Below are positions 1-11,166 of a stretch of 64,000 bases of DNA, piece by piece. The stretch's first letter is position 1, and every line of letters starts with the position of its first letter. Under the pieces are notes generated by a model. It was not told the DNA's origin, made no database searches, and was given only the letters and a program-made list of their open reading frames with translations. Origin of the DNA: Hydractinia symbiolongicarpus (Eukaryota > Cnidaria > Hydrozoa > Anthoathecata > Hydractiniidae); contig NC_079878.1 of assembly GCF_029227915.1 (NCBI RefSeq), positions 16,184,001-16,248,000 on the forward strand, read 5' to 3'. Position numbers and translations under genes: made by a program.

Positions 1-176
1 ATTTACGTGTAAGGCCCTTATTGGGCTGCAAAAGGCCGTATTACTATCTTTAAAAGACTGTGCACGTAGTTGACGCTGTTCTATTGCCACGGCGGAAAGG
101 AAAAGGACTTGAGACGTCGTAGTTCATTAAGAATGGGAGGACTAGACCGTTCCCCACCTATTTAGGGTCGCAGAAG

Positions 177-191
177 CACGTGATTTACGTG
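177..191. other. CACGT-N5-ACGTG dyad, example of a per-monomer element
   Basis: CACGTGATTTACGTG: inverted five-base arms around a five-base spacer, with two ACGT cores nine bases apart. The same element recurs in most monomers. The spacer varies while the arms stay: GATTT here, AGTTT at 1632-1646, AGTTC at 2360-2374, GAACT at 1451-1465. Some monomer classes have one damaged arm (ACATG, TCGTG). CACGTG is the core bound by many bHLH and bZIP proteins, so a protein site is possible. No binding can be shown from sequence. Confidence 0.7.
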
Positions 192-505
192 TAAGGTCCT
201 TATTAGGCCTGCAAAGGGCGTATTACAATCTTTAAAAGACTGTGCACGTAGTTGACGGTGTTTTATTGCCATGGCGGAGAGGAAAACGCTTTGAGGCGTC
301 GTAGTCCATTGAGAGTGGAAGGACTAGACCGATCAACATCTATCTAGGCTCGTGGAAACACGTGATTTTTGTGTAAGGTCCTTATTAGGCCTGCAAAGGG
401 CGCATTACAACCTCTAAAAAACTGTGCACGAAGTTGACGGTGTTCTATTGCCATGGCGGAAAGGAAGTCAACTTGAGGCGTTGCAATCCATTGAGAATGG
501 AAGGA

Positions 506-529
506 CTAGACCGTTCTCAATCGGTCTAG
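506..529. other. CTAGACCG-N8-CGGTCTAG perfect inverted repeat, example
   Basis: Two perfect eight-base arms around an eight-base spacer (TTCTCAAT). Intact copies also lie at 1234-1257, 1961-1984, 2871-2894 and 53297-53320, among many others. Other monomer classes keep the left arm but replace the right half (CGATCAACATCTATCTAG type) or carry single changes in one arm (CGGTCCAG, AGGTCTAG, CAGTCCAG). It can form a hairpin or cruciform. The outer CTAG boxes also act as direct repeats and are the ends of a recurrent 20-bp deletion. Confidence 0.75.
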
Positions 530-910
530 GCTCGTGCAAGCACGTGATTTACATGCAAGGCCCTTATTAGGCTGTAAAAGGCCGTAATACAATCCTTAGA
601 AGACTGTGCACGCAGTTGACGGTGTTCTATTGCCATGGTGGAAAGTAAAGTGACTTGAGACGTCGTAGTCTATTGAGAGTGGAAAGGCTAGACCGATTCC
701 CACCTATTTAGGGTCGCAGAAGCACGTGATTTTCGTGTAAGGCTCTTATTAGGCTCTGAAGGAACGTATTACAGCCTTTAGAAGAATCTGCACGTACTTG
801 ACAGTGTTCTATGGCTAATGCGGAATGCTAAACAACTTGAGATGTCGTAGTCCATGTAATGTGGTATGGCTAGACCGTTCACCACCTATCTAGGCTCGTG
901 GGAACACGTG

Positions 911-1092
911 ATTCACGTGTAAGGCCCTTACTAGGTTGCAAAAGAACGTATTACAACCTTTAAAAGCCTGTGCACGTAGTTGACGGTGTTTTATTGCCAT
1001 GGCGGAAAGGAAAACGCTTTGAGGCGTCGTAGTCCATTGAGAGTGGAAGGACTAGACCGATCAACATCTATCTAGGCTCGTGGAAACACGTG
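911..1092 (+). repeat. Representative 182-bp monomer
   Basis: One complete monomer used here as a reference. Landmarks in order: CACGTG at 914-919, GGCC at 923-926, GTGCAC at 970-975, the GTTGACGGTGTT stretch near 979-990, CCATGG at 997-1002, the GAGGCGTCGTAGTCCATTG stretch near 1021-1039, CTAG at 1052-1055 and 1072-1075, and the closing CACGTG at 1087-1092. Hand count: 48 G and 36 C (46% GC), 11 CpG. Across the array the GTGCAC to CCATGG part and the two CTAG boxes change least. The stretch between the CTAG boxes and the stretch between the ACGTG and GTGCAC landmarks change most. Confidence 0.95.
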
Positions 1093-2269
1093 ATTTTTGT
1101 GTAAGGTCCTTATTAGGCCTGCAAAGGGCGTATTACAATCTCTAAAAAACTGTGCACGAAGTTGACGGTGTTCTATTGCCATGGCGGAAAGGAAGTCAAC
1201 TTGAGGCGTTGCAATCCATTGAGAATGGAAGGACTAGACCGTTCTCAATCGGTCTAGGCTCGTGCAAGCACGTGATTTACATGCAAGGCCCTTATTAGGC
1301 TGTAAAAGGCCGTAATACAATCCTTAGAAGACTGTGCACGCAGTTGACGGTGTTCTATGGCCATGGTGGAAAGTAAAGTGACTTGAGACGTCGTAGTCCA
1401 TTGAGAGTGGAAAAGCTAGACCGATTCCTACCTGTCTAACCTCGTCGAAGCACGTGAACTACGTGTAAGGTCCTTTTTAGGCTGCAAAAGACCGTATTAC
1501 AATCTTTAAAAGCCTGTGCACGTATTTGATGGTGTTTTATTGCCATGGCGGAAAGGAAAACGACTTGAAGTGTTGTAATCTATTGAGAGTGAACGGACTA
1601 GACAGATCCCGCCTCTCTAGGCTCGTAGAAGCACGTAGTTTACGTGTAAGGCCCTTATTAGGCTGCACAATGTCGTATTAAAATCTTTAGAAGACTGTGC
1701 CTGTAGTTGAAGTTGTTCTATTGCTATGGCGGAAAGTAAAATGACTTGACACGTCGTATTCCATTGTGAGTGGAAAAGCTAGACCGATTTCCAGCTGTGT
1801 AACCTCGACGAAGCACGTGATTTACGTGTATGGCACTTATTAGGCTGCAAAAGGCCGTATTCCAACCTTTAGAAGACTGTGCACGTAGTTGACGGTGTTC
1901 TGTTGCCATGGCGGAAAGGAAAACGTCTTGATGCGTTGTAATCTATTCACAGTGAAAGGACTAGACCGTTCTCAATCGGTCTAGGCTCGTAGAAGCACGT
2001 GATTTACGTGTAAGGCCTTTATTAGGCTGTAAAAGGCCGTATTACAATCTTTAGAAGACTGTGCACTTAGTTGACGGTGCTCTATGGCCATGGTGGAAAG
2101 TAAAATGACTTGAGACGTCGTAGTCCATTGAGAGTGGAAAGGCTAGACCGATCATTACCTATCTAGGCTCGTGCAAGCACGTGATTAACATGTAAGGGTT
2201 TTATTAGGCTGTAAAAGGCCGTATTACAATCTTTAGGAAACTGTGCACGGAGTTGACGCTGTTTTATTG

Positions 2270-2599
2270 CCATGGCGGAAAGGAAAACGACTTGAGGCGT
2301 TACAATCTATTGAGAGTGAACGAACTAGACCGATCAGCACTTCTCTAGGCTGGTAGAAGCACGTAGTTCACGTGTAAAACCTTTATTAGGCCGCAAAAAG
2401 CCGTACTACAAGCTTTAAAAGACTGTGCACATAGTTGACGGTGTTCTATTGCCATGGCGGAAAGGAAAACGACTTGAGGCGTTACAATCTATTGAGAGTG
2501 AACGAACTAGACCGATCAGCACTTCTCTAGGCTGGTAGAAGCACGTAGTTCACGTGTAAAACCTTTATTAGGCCGCAAAAAGCCGTACTACAAGCTTCA
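2270..2599. repeat. Nearly identical monomer doublet
   Basis: About 148 bases from 2270 recur exactly 182 bases later, from 2452, including the rare TCAGCACTTCTCTAGGCTGG and GTAAAACC variants. This is a single-monomer tandem duplication that looks recent. The related copy near 8400-8700 carries similar monomers with a few differences. Confidence 0.75.
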
Positions 2600-2741
2600 A
2601 AAGACTGTGCACGTAGTTGAAAGTGTTCTATTGCCATGCCCGAAAGGAAAACGACTGGAGACGTCGTAGTCCATTGAGAGTGGAAGGACTAAACGGACCA
2701 CCACCTGTCTAGGCTCGTGCAAACACGTGATTTACATTTAA

Positions 2742-2766
2742 GGCCTTTATTAGGCCGTAAAAGGCC
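2742..2766. other. GGCCTTT-N11-AAAGGCC inverted repeat, example
   Basis: Seven-base arms around an 11-base loop that itself holds another GGCC. It sits just downstream of the CACGTG element in the monomer class that continues AGTATATGCACCTAG. Many other monomers have a weaker form with only the paired GGCC boxes. In the same subset the repeated AAGGCC boxes appear to have mediated small deletions. Confidence 0.6.
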
Positions 2767-3984
2767 CTATTACAATCTTTAAAAGTATATGCACCTAGTT
2801 GACGGTGTTCTAATGACATGGCCGATTTCAAAACGATTTAAGGCGTTGTAGTCCATTGAGAATAGAAGGACTAGACCGTTCTCAATCGGTCTAGGCTCGT
2901 GGAAGCACGTGATTTACATGTAAGGCCCTTATTAGGCTGTAAAAGGCCGTAATACAATCCTTAGAAGACTGTGCACGCAGTTGACGGTGTTCTATGGCCA
3001 TGGTGGAAAGGAAAACGCTTTGAGGCGTTATAATCTATTGAGAGTGAAAGGACTAGACCGATCAACATCTATCTAGGGTCGTGGAAACACGTGATTTTTG
3101 TGTAAGGTCCTTATTAGGCCTGCAAAGGGCGTATTACAACATCTAAAAAACTGTGCACGTAGTTGACGGTGTTCTATGGCTATTGCGGAATGGAAAACGA
3201 CTTGAGGCGTCGTAGTCAATTGAGAGTGGAAGGACTGACCGTTCTCAATTGGTCTAGGCTTACGTGTAAGACCCGTTTTAGGCCCCAAGAGGCTGTATTC
3301 CAAATTTTAAAAGACTGTGCACGTAGTTGACGGTGTTCTATTGCCATGGTGGAAAGGAAGTCAACTTGAGGCGTTGCAGTCCATTGAGAATGGAAGGACT
3401 AGACCGTTCTCAATCGGTCTAGGCTCGTGCAAGCACGTGATTTACATGTAAGGCCCTTATTAGGCTGTAAAAGGTCGTAATACAATCCTTAGAAGACTGT
3501 GCACGCAGTTGACGGTGTTCTATGGCCATGGTGGTAAGTAAAGTGACTTGAGACGTCGTAGTCCATTGAGAGTGGAAAAGCTAGACCGATTCCCACCTGT
3601 CTAACCTCGTCGAAGCACGTGAACTACGTGTAAGGTCCTTTTTAGGCTGCAAAAGACCGTATTACTATCTTTAAAAGCCTGTGCACGTAGTTGACGGTGT
3701 TCTATTGCCATGGCGGAAAGGAAAACGACTTGAAGTGTTGTAATCTATTGAGAGTGAACGGACTAGACAGATCCCGCCTCTCTAGGCTCGTAGAAGCACG
3801 TAGTTTACGGGTAAGGCCATTATTAGGCTGCACAATGTCGTATTAGAATCTTTAGAAGACTGTGCCTGTAGTTGAAGTTGTTCTATTGCTATGGCGGAAA
3901 GTAAAATGACTTGACACGTCGTAGTCCATTGTGAGTGGAAAAGCTAGACCGATTTCCACCTGTCTAACCTTGTCAAAGCACGTG

Positions 3985-6169
3985 ATTTACGTGTAAGGCC
4001 CTTATTGGGCTGCAAAAGGCCGTATTACAATCTTTAAAAGACTGTGCACGTAGTTGACGCTGTTCTATTGCCACGGCGGAAAGGAAAAGGACTTGAGACG
4101 TCGTAGTTCATTAAGAGTGGGAGGACTAGACCGTTCCCCACCTATTTAGGGTCGCAGAAGCACGTGATTTTCGTGTAAGGCTCTTATTAGGCTCTGAAGG
4201 AACGTATTACAACCTTTAGAAGAATCTGCACGTACTTGATAGTGTTCTATGGCTAATGCGGAATGCAAAACAACTTGAGATGTCGTAGTCCATGTAATGT
4301 GGAATGACTAGACCATTCACCACCTATCTAGGCTCGTGGGAACATGTGATTCACGTGTAAGGCCCTTACTAGGTTGCAAAAGAACGTATTACAACCTTTA
4401 AAAGCCTGTGCACGTAGTTGACGGTGTTGTGTGGCCATTCCGGATTTAAAAACGACTTGAGGCGCCGTAGTCTATTGAGAGTGGAAAGGCTAGACCGATT
4501 CCCAATCGGTCTAGCCTCGTAGAAGCACGTGATTTACGTGTAAGGCCCTTATTGGGCTGCAAAAGGCCGTATTACAATCTTTAAAAGACTGTGCACGTAG
4601 TTGACGCTGTTCTATTGCCACGGCGGAAAGGAAAAGGACTTGAGACGTCGTAGTTCATTAAGAGTGGGAGGACTAGACCGTTCCCCACCTATTTAGGGTC
4701 GCAGAAGCACGTGATTTTCGTGTAAGGCTCTTATTAGGCTCTGAAGGAACGTATTACAACCTTTAGAAGAATCTGCACGTACTTGATAGTGTTCTATGGC
4801 TAATGCGGAATGCAAAACAACTTGAGATGTCGTAGTCCATGTAATGTGGAATGACTAGATCGTTCACCACCTATCTAGGCTCGTGGGAACATGTGATTCA
4901 CGTGTAAGGCCCTTACTAGGTTGCAAAAGAACGTATTACAACCTTTAAAAGCCTGTGCACGTAGTTGACGGTGTTGTGTGGCCATTCCGGATTTAAAAAC
5001 GACTTGAGGCGCCGTAGTCCGTTGAGAGTGGAAGGACGAGACCGTTCTCAATCGGTCTAGCCTCGTAGAAGCACGTGATTTACGTGTAAGGTCCTTATTA
5101 GGCTGCAAAAAGCCGTGCTACAATTTTTGGAAGACTGTGCACGTAGTTGACGGTGTTCTATTGCCATGGCGGAAAGGAAGTCAACTTGAGGCGTTGCAAT
5201 CCATTGAGAATGAAAGGACTAGACCGTTCTCAATCGGTCTAGGCTCGTGGAAGCACGTGATTTACATATAAGGCCCTTATTAGGCTGTAAAAGGCCGTAA
5301 TACAATCCTTAGAAGACTGTGCACGCAGTTGACGGTGTTCTATGGCCATGGTGGAAAGTAAAGTGACTTGAGACGTCGTAGTGTATTGAGAGTGGAAAGG
5401 CTAGACCGATTCCCACCTGTCTAACCTCGTCAAAGCACGTGATTTACGTGTAAGGCCCTTATTGGGCTGCAAAAGGCCGTATTACAATCTTTAAAAGACT
5501 GTGCACGTAGTTGACGCTGTTCTATTGCCACGGCGGAAAGGAAAAGGACTTGAGACGTCGTAGTTCATTAAGAGTGGGAGGACTAGACCGTTCCCCACCT
5601 ATTTAGGGTCGCAGAAGCATGTGATTTTCGTGTAAGGCTCTTATTAGGCTCTGAAGGAACGTATTACAACCTTTAGAAGAATCTGCACGTACTTGATAGT
5701 GTTCTATGGCTAATGCGGAATGCAAAACAACTTGAGATGTCGTAGTCCATGTAATGTGGAATGACTAGACCGTTCACCACCTATCTAGGCTCGTAGGAAC
5801 ATGTGATTCACGTGTAAGGCCCTTACTAGGCTGCAAAAAAACGTAATACAACCTTTAAAAGCCTGTGCACATAGTTGACGGTGTTGTGTGGCCATTACGG
5901 ATTTAAAAACGACTTGAGGCGCCGTAGTCCGTTGAGAGTGGAAGGACTAGACCGTTCTCAATCGGTCTAGCCTCGTAGAAGCACGTGATTTACGTGTAAG
6001 GCCCTTATTAGGCTGCAAAAAGCCGTGCTACAATTTTTGGAAGACTGTGCACGTAGTTGACGGTGTTCTATGGCCATGGTGGAAAGTAAAGTGACTTGAG
6101 ACGTCGTAGTCTATTAAGAGTGGAAAGGCTAGACCGATTCCCACCTGTCTAACCTCGTCAAAGCACGTG
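3985..6169. repeat. 3-, 5- and 4-monomer repeats of the CTTATTGGGCTGC class
   Basis: The marker monomer starts at 3985, 4532, 5442 and 6170, giving spacings of 547, 910 and 728 bp, i.e. 3, 5 and 4 monomers with one extra base. Each begins with the CACGGCGGAAAGGAAAAGG monomer, then CGAAGCATGTGATTTTCG-type and CATGTGATTCACGTG-type monomers. The unit length changes by whole monomers, as expected from unequal exchange. Confidence 0.75.
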
Positions 6170-6355
6170 ATTTGCGTGTAAGGCCCTTATTGGGCTGCAA
6201 AAGGCCGTATTACAATCTTTAAAAGACTGTGCACGTAGTTGACGGTGTTTTATTGCCATGGCGGAGAGGAAAACGCTTTGAGGCGTCGTAGTCCATTGAG
6301 AGTGGAAGGACTAGACCGTTCTCAATCGGTCTAGGCTCGTGGAAGCACGTGATTT

Positions 6356-6372
6356 ACATGTAAGGCCGTAAT
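6356..6372. other. 23-bp deletion between AAGGCC repeats
   Basis: Here ACATGTAAGGCC runs straight into GTAATACAATCC. Sister monomers (for example near 567-594) have a further 23 bases between two AAGGCC boxes. One box and the intervening bases are gone, as expected for slippage or single-strand annealing. A similar loss, with AAGACC at the join, is at 7432-7437. Confidence 0.7.
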
Positions 6373-9300
6373 ACAATCCTTAGAAGACTGTGCACGCAGT
6401 TGACGGTGTTCTATGGCCATGGTGGAAAGTAAAGTGACTTGAGACGTCGTAGTCTATTGAGAGTGGAAAGGCTAGACCGATTCCCACCTATTTAGGGTCG
6501 CAGAAGCACGTGATTTTCGTGTAAGGCTCTTATTAGGCTCTGAAGGAACGTATTACAGCCTTTAGAAAAATCTGCACGTACTTGACAGTGTTCTATGGCT
6601 AATGCGGAATGCTAAACAACTTGAGATGTCGTAGTCCATGTAATGTGGAATGGCTAGACCGTTCACCACCTATCTAGGCTCGTGGGAACACGTGATTCAC
6701 GTGTAAGGCCCTTACTAGGTTGCAAAAGAACGTATTACAACCTTTAAAAGCCTGTGCACGTAGTTGACGGTGTTTTATTGCCATGGCGGAAAGGAAAACG
6801 CTTTGAGGCGTCGTAGTCCATTGAGAGTGGAAGGACTAGACCGATCAACATCTATCTAGGCTCGTGGAAACACGTGATTTTTGTGTAAGGTCCTTATTAG
6901 GCCTGCAAAGGGCGTATTACAATCTCTAAAAAACTGTGCACGAAGTTGACGGTGTTCTATTGCCATGGCGGAAAGGAAGTCAACTTGAGGCGTTGCAATC
7001 CATTGAGAATGGAAGGACTAGACGGTTCTCAATCGGTCTAGGCTCGTGCAAGCACGTGATTTACATGCAAGGCCCTTATTAGGCTGTAAAAGGCCGTAAT
7101 ACAATCCTTAGAAGACTGTGCACGCAGTTGACGGTGTTCTATGGCCATGGTGGAAAGTAAAGTGACTTGAGACGTCGTAGTCCATTGAGAGTGGAAAAGC
7201 TAGACCGATTCCTACCTGTCTAACCTCGTCGAAGAACGTGAACTACATGTAAGGTCCTTTTCAGGCTGCAAAAGACCGTATTACAATCTTTAGAAGACTG
7301 TGCACGTAGTTGACGGTGTTCTGTTGCCATGGCGGAAAGGAAAACGTCTTGAGGCGTTGTAATCTATTCACAGTGAAAGGACTAGACCGTTCTCAATTGG
7401 TCTAGGTCGTAGAAGCACGTGATTTACGTGTAAGACCGTAATACAATCATTAGAAGACTGTGCACGCAGTTGACGGTGTTCTATGGCCATGGTGGAAAGT
7501 AAAGTGACTTGAGACGTCGTAGTCTATTGAGAGTGGAAAGGCTAGACCGATTCCCCCCTATTTAGGGTCGCAGAAGCACGTGATTTTCGTGTAAGGCTCT
7601 TATTAGGCTGCAAAAGACCGTATTACAATCTTTAAAAGCCTGTGCACGTATTTGATGGTGTTCTATTGCCATGGCGGAAAGGAAAACGACTTGAAGTGTT
7701 GTAATCTATTGAGAGTGAACGGACTAGACAGATCCCGCCTCTCTAGGCTCGTAGAAGCACCTAGTTTACGTGTAAGGCCCTTATTAGGCTGCACAATGTC
7801 GTATTAGAATCTTTAGAAGACTGTGCCTGTATTTGAAGTTGTTCTATTGCTATGGCGGAAAGTAAAATGACTTGACACGTCGTAGTCCATTGTGAGTGGA
7901 AAAGCTAGACCGATTTCCAGCTGTGTAACCTCGTCGAAGCACGTGATTTACGTGTATGGCCCTTATTAGGCTGCAAAAGGCCGTATTCCAACCTTTAGAA
8001 GACTGTGCACGTAGTTGACGGTGTTCTGTTGCCATGGCGGAAAGGAAAACGTCTTGAGGCGTTGTAATCTATTCACAGTGAAAGGACTAGACCGTTCTCA
8101 ATCGGTCTAGGTCGTAGAAGCGCGTGATTTACGTGTAAGGCCCTTATTAGGCTGCAAAAGGCCGTATTCCAACCTTTAGAAGACTGTGCACGTAGTTGAC
8201 GGTGTTCTGTTGCCATGGCGGAAAGGAAAACGTCTTCAGGCGTTGTAATCTATTCACAGTGAAAGGACTAGACCGTTCTCAATCGGTGTAGGCTCGTAGA
8301 AGCACGTGATTTACGTGTAAGGCCTTTATTAGGCTGTAAAAGGCCGTATTACAATCTTTAGAAGACTGTGCACTTAGTTGACGGTGCTCTATGGCCATGG
8401 TGGAAAGGAAAACGACTTGAGGCGTTACAATCTATTGAGAGTGAACGAACTAGACCGATCAGCACTTCTCTAGGCTGGTAGAAGCACGTAGTTCACGTGT
8501 AAAACGTTTATTAGGCCGCAAAAAGCCGTACTACACGCTTTAAAAGACTGTGCACGTAGTTGACGGTGTTCTATTGCCATGGCGGAAAGGAAAACGACTT
8601 GAGGCGTTACAATCTATTGAGAGTGAACGAACTAGACCGATCAGCACTTGTCTAAGCTGGTAAAAGCACGTAGTTCACGTGTAAGGCCTTTATTAGGCCG
8701 CAAAAAGCCGTACTACAAGCTTCAAAAGACTGTGCACGTAGTTGAAAGTGTTCTATTGCCATGCCGGAAAGGAAAACGACTGGAGACGTCGTAGTCCATT
8801 GAGAGTGGAAGGACTAAACGGACCACCACCTGTCTAGGCTCGTGCAAACACGTGATTTACATTTAAGGCCTTTATTAGGCCGTAAAAGGCCCTATTACAA
8901 TCTTTAAAAGTATATGCACCTAGTTGACGGTGTTCTAATGACATGGCGGATTTGAAAACGATTTAAAGCGTTGTAGTCCATTGAGAATAGAAGGACTAGA
9001 CCGTTCTCAATCGGTCTAGGCTCGTGGAAGCACGTGATTTACATGTAAGGCCCTTATTAGGCTGTAAAAGGCCGTAATACAATCCTTAGAAGACTGTGCA
9101 CGCAGTTGACGGTGTTCTATGGCCATGGTGGAAAGGAAAACGCTTTGAGGCGTTATAATCTTTTGAGAGTGAAAGGACTAGACCGATCAACATCTATCTA
9201 GGCTCGTGGAAACACGTGATTTTTGTGTAAGGTCCTTATTAGGCCTGCAAAGGGCGTATTACAACATCTAAAAAACTGTGCACGTAGTTGACGGTGTTCT

Positions 9301-10014
9301 ATGGCTATTGCGGAATGGAAAACGACTTGAGGAGTCGTAGTCAATTGAGAGTGGAAGGACTAGACCGTTCTCAATTGGTCTAGGCTTACGTGTAAGACCC
9401 GTTTTAGGCCCCAAGAGGCTGTATTCCAAATTTTAAAAGACTGTGCACGTAGTTGACGGTGTTCTATTGCCATGGCGGAAAGGAAGTCAACTTGAGGCGT
9501 TGCAATCCATTGAGAATGGAAGGACTAGACCGTTCTCAATCGGTCTAGGCTCGTGCAAGCACGTGATTTACATGTAAGGCCCTTATTAGGCTGTAAAAGG
9601 CCGTAATACAATCCTTAGAAAACTGTGCACGCAGTTGACGGTGTTCTATGGCCATGGTGGAAAGTAAAGTGACTTGAGACGTCGTAGTCCATTGAGAGTG
9701 GAAAAGCTAGACCGATTCCCACCTGTCTAACCTCGTCGAAGCACGTGAACTACGTGTAAGGTCCTTTTTAGGCTGCAAAAGACCGTATTACAATCTTTAA
9801 AAGCCTGTGCACGTAGTTGACGGTGTTCTATTGCCATGGCGGAAAGGAAAACGACTTGAAGTGTTGTAATCTATTGAGAGTGAACGGACCAGACAGATCC
9901 CGCCTCTCTAGGCTCGTAGAAGCACGTAGTTTACGTGTAAGGCCCTTATTAGGCTGCACAATGTCGTATTAGAATCTTTAGAAGACTGTGGCTGTAGTTG
10001 AAGTTGTTCTATTG

Positions 10015-11166
10015 CCATGCCGGAAAGGAAAACGACTGGAGACGTCGTAGTCCATTGAGAGTGGAAGGACTAAACGGACCACCACCTGTCTAGGCTTGTG
10101 CAAACACGTGATTTACATTTAAGGCCTTTATTAGGCCGTAAAAGGCCCTATTACAATCTTTAGAAGTATATGCACCTAGTTGACGGTGTTCTAATGACAT
10201 GGCGGATTTGAAAACGATTTAAGGCGTTGTAGTCTATTGAGAATAGAAGGACTAGACCGTTCTCAATCGGTCCAGGCTCGCAGAAGCACGTGATTTACGT
10301 GTAAGGCCTTTACTAGTCTTCAAAAGTCTGTATTACAATCTGAAAAAGCCTGTGCACGTATTTGACGGTGTTGTGTGGCCATTCCGGATTTAAAAACGAT
10401 TTGAGGCGCCGTAGTCCGTTGAGAGTGGAAGGACTAGACCGTTCTCAATCGGTCTAGCCTCGTAGAAGCACGTGAATTACGTGTAAAGCCCTTATTAGGC
10501 TGCAAAAAGCCGTGCTACAGTTTTTAGAAGACTGTGCACGCACTTGATGGTGTTTAATGGCTACTGCGGAATGGAAAACGTCTTGAGGTGACATAGTCCA
10601 TTGGGAGTGGAAGGACTAGACCGATCTCCGCCACTTTAGACTCGCAGAAGCTCGTAGTTTACGTGTAAGGTCCTTATTAGGCCGCAAAAGGCCGTATTAC
10701 AACCTTGAGAAGAACGTGCCCATATTTGACCGTTTTCTATGGCAATCGCGGATTCGAAAAGGGTTTGAGGCGTCGTAGTCCATTGAGAGTGGAAGGACTA
10801 GACCGATCCCAACCTGTCTAGGCTCGTTGAAGCACGTGAATTACTAGTAAGGCCCTTACTACTCTCCAAAAGGCCGTATTGCAACCTTAAGAAGAATGTG
10901 CCCATGTTTCACTGTGTTCTATGGCCATTGCGGATTCGAAAACGGTTTGAGGAGTCGTAGTCCATTGAGAGTGGAAGGACTAGACCGTTCAACACCTATC
11001 TAGGCTCGTGGAAACACGTGATTTTCGTGTAAGGCCCTTATTAGGCCGCAAAAGGCCGTATTATAATCTTTCAAAGTCTGTGCACGGAGTTGACGGTGTT
11101 TTATTGCCATGGCGAAAAGGAAAACACTTTGAGGCGTTATAATCTATTGAGAGTGGAAGGACTAGA
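10015..11166. repeat. Core monomer series shared with domain II
   Basis: An ordered series: the ATGACATGGCGGATTTG monomer, the GTGTGGCCATTCCGG monomer, the GTTTAATGGCTACTGCGG monomer, the CGATCTCCGCCACTTTAG monomer and the ATTACTAGTAAGGCCC monomer. The same order appears at about 14553-15706 (offset 4540), 16975-18128, 22490-23469, 25100-25816, 27800-28525 and in each 5736-bp unit. It looks like an ancestral core carried into domains II and III. Confidence 0.75.

Larger units (their letters stand above)
241..1428. repeat. 4-monomer (728 bp) tandem pair
   Basis: Bases from 241 match those from 969 at a constant offset of 728, including the AGGCCTGCAAAGGGCG monomer at about 390 and 1118. The similarity fades near 700 and 1428. 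This is a small higher-order unit nested in the larger domain I unit. Confidence 0.75.
1..6169. repeat. Domain I higher-order unit, copy 1 (~34 monomers)
   Basis: The unit is defined by a monomer beginning ATTTACGTGTAAGG with CTTATTGGGCTGC, seen at 1, 6170 and 12477. Copy 1 holds, in order: a 4-monomer repeat, a long series of single monomer classes from about 0.7 to 3.9 kb, then 3- and 5-monomer repeats of the CTTATTGGGCTGC class. The edge is chosen on that marker monomer, but the class also recurs inside the unit (3985, 4532, 5442), so this is one reasonable phasing rather than the only one. Confidence 0.6.

Noticed and set aside
1724-1909. Minus-strand open frames of 61-82 codons that recur (for example 7850-8035, 30628-30813, 36364-36549, 42100-42285)
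   Set aside because: They follow the repeat copies exactly, begin at the CAT of CCATGG or GCTATGG in each monomer, and end by chance stops. The frame shifts each monomer because 182 is not a multiple of 3. No domain, no ribosome-site pattern and no codon signal were seen.
2742-2766. GGCC hairpin as an intrinsic terminator
   Set aside because: No T run follows it, and it recurs in a monomer subset of a eukaryotic-type satellite.
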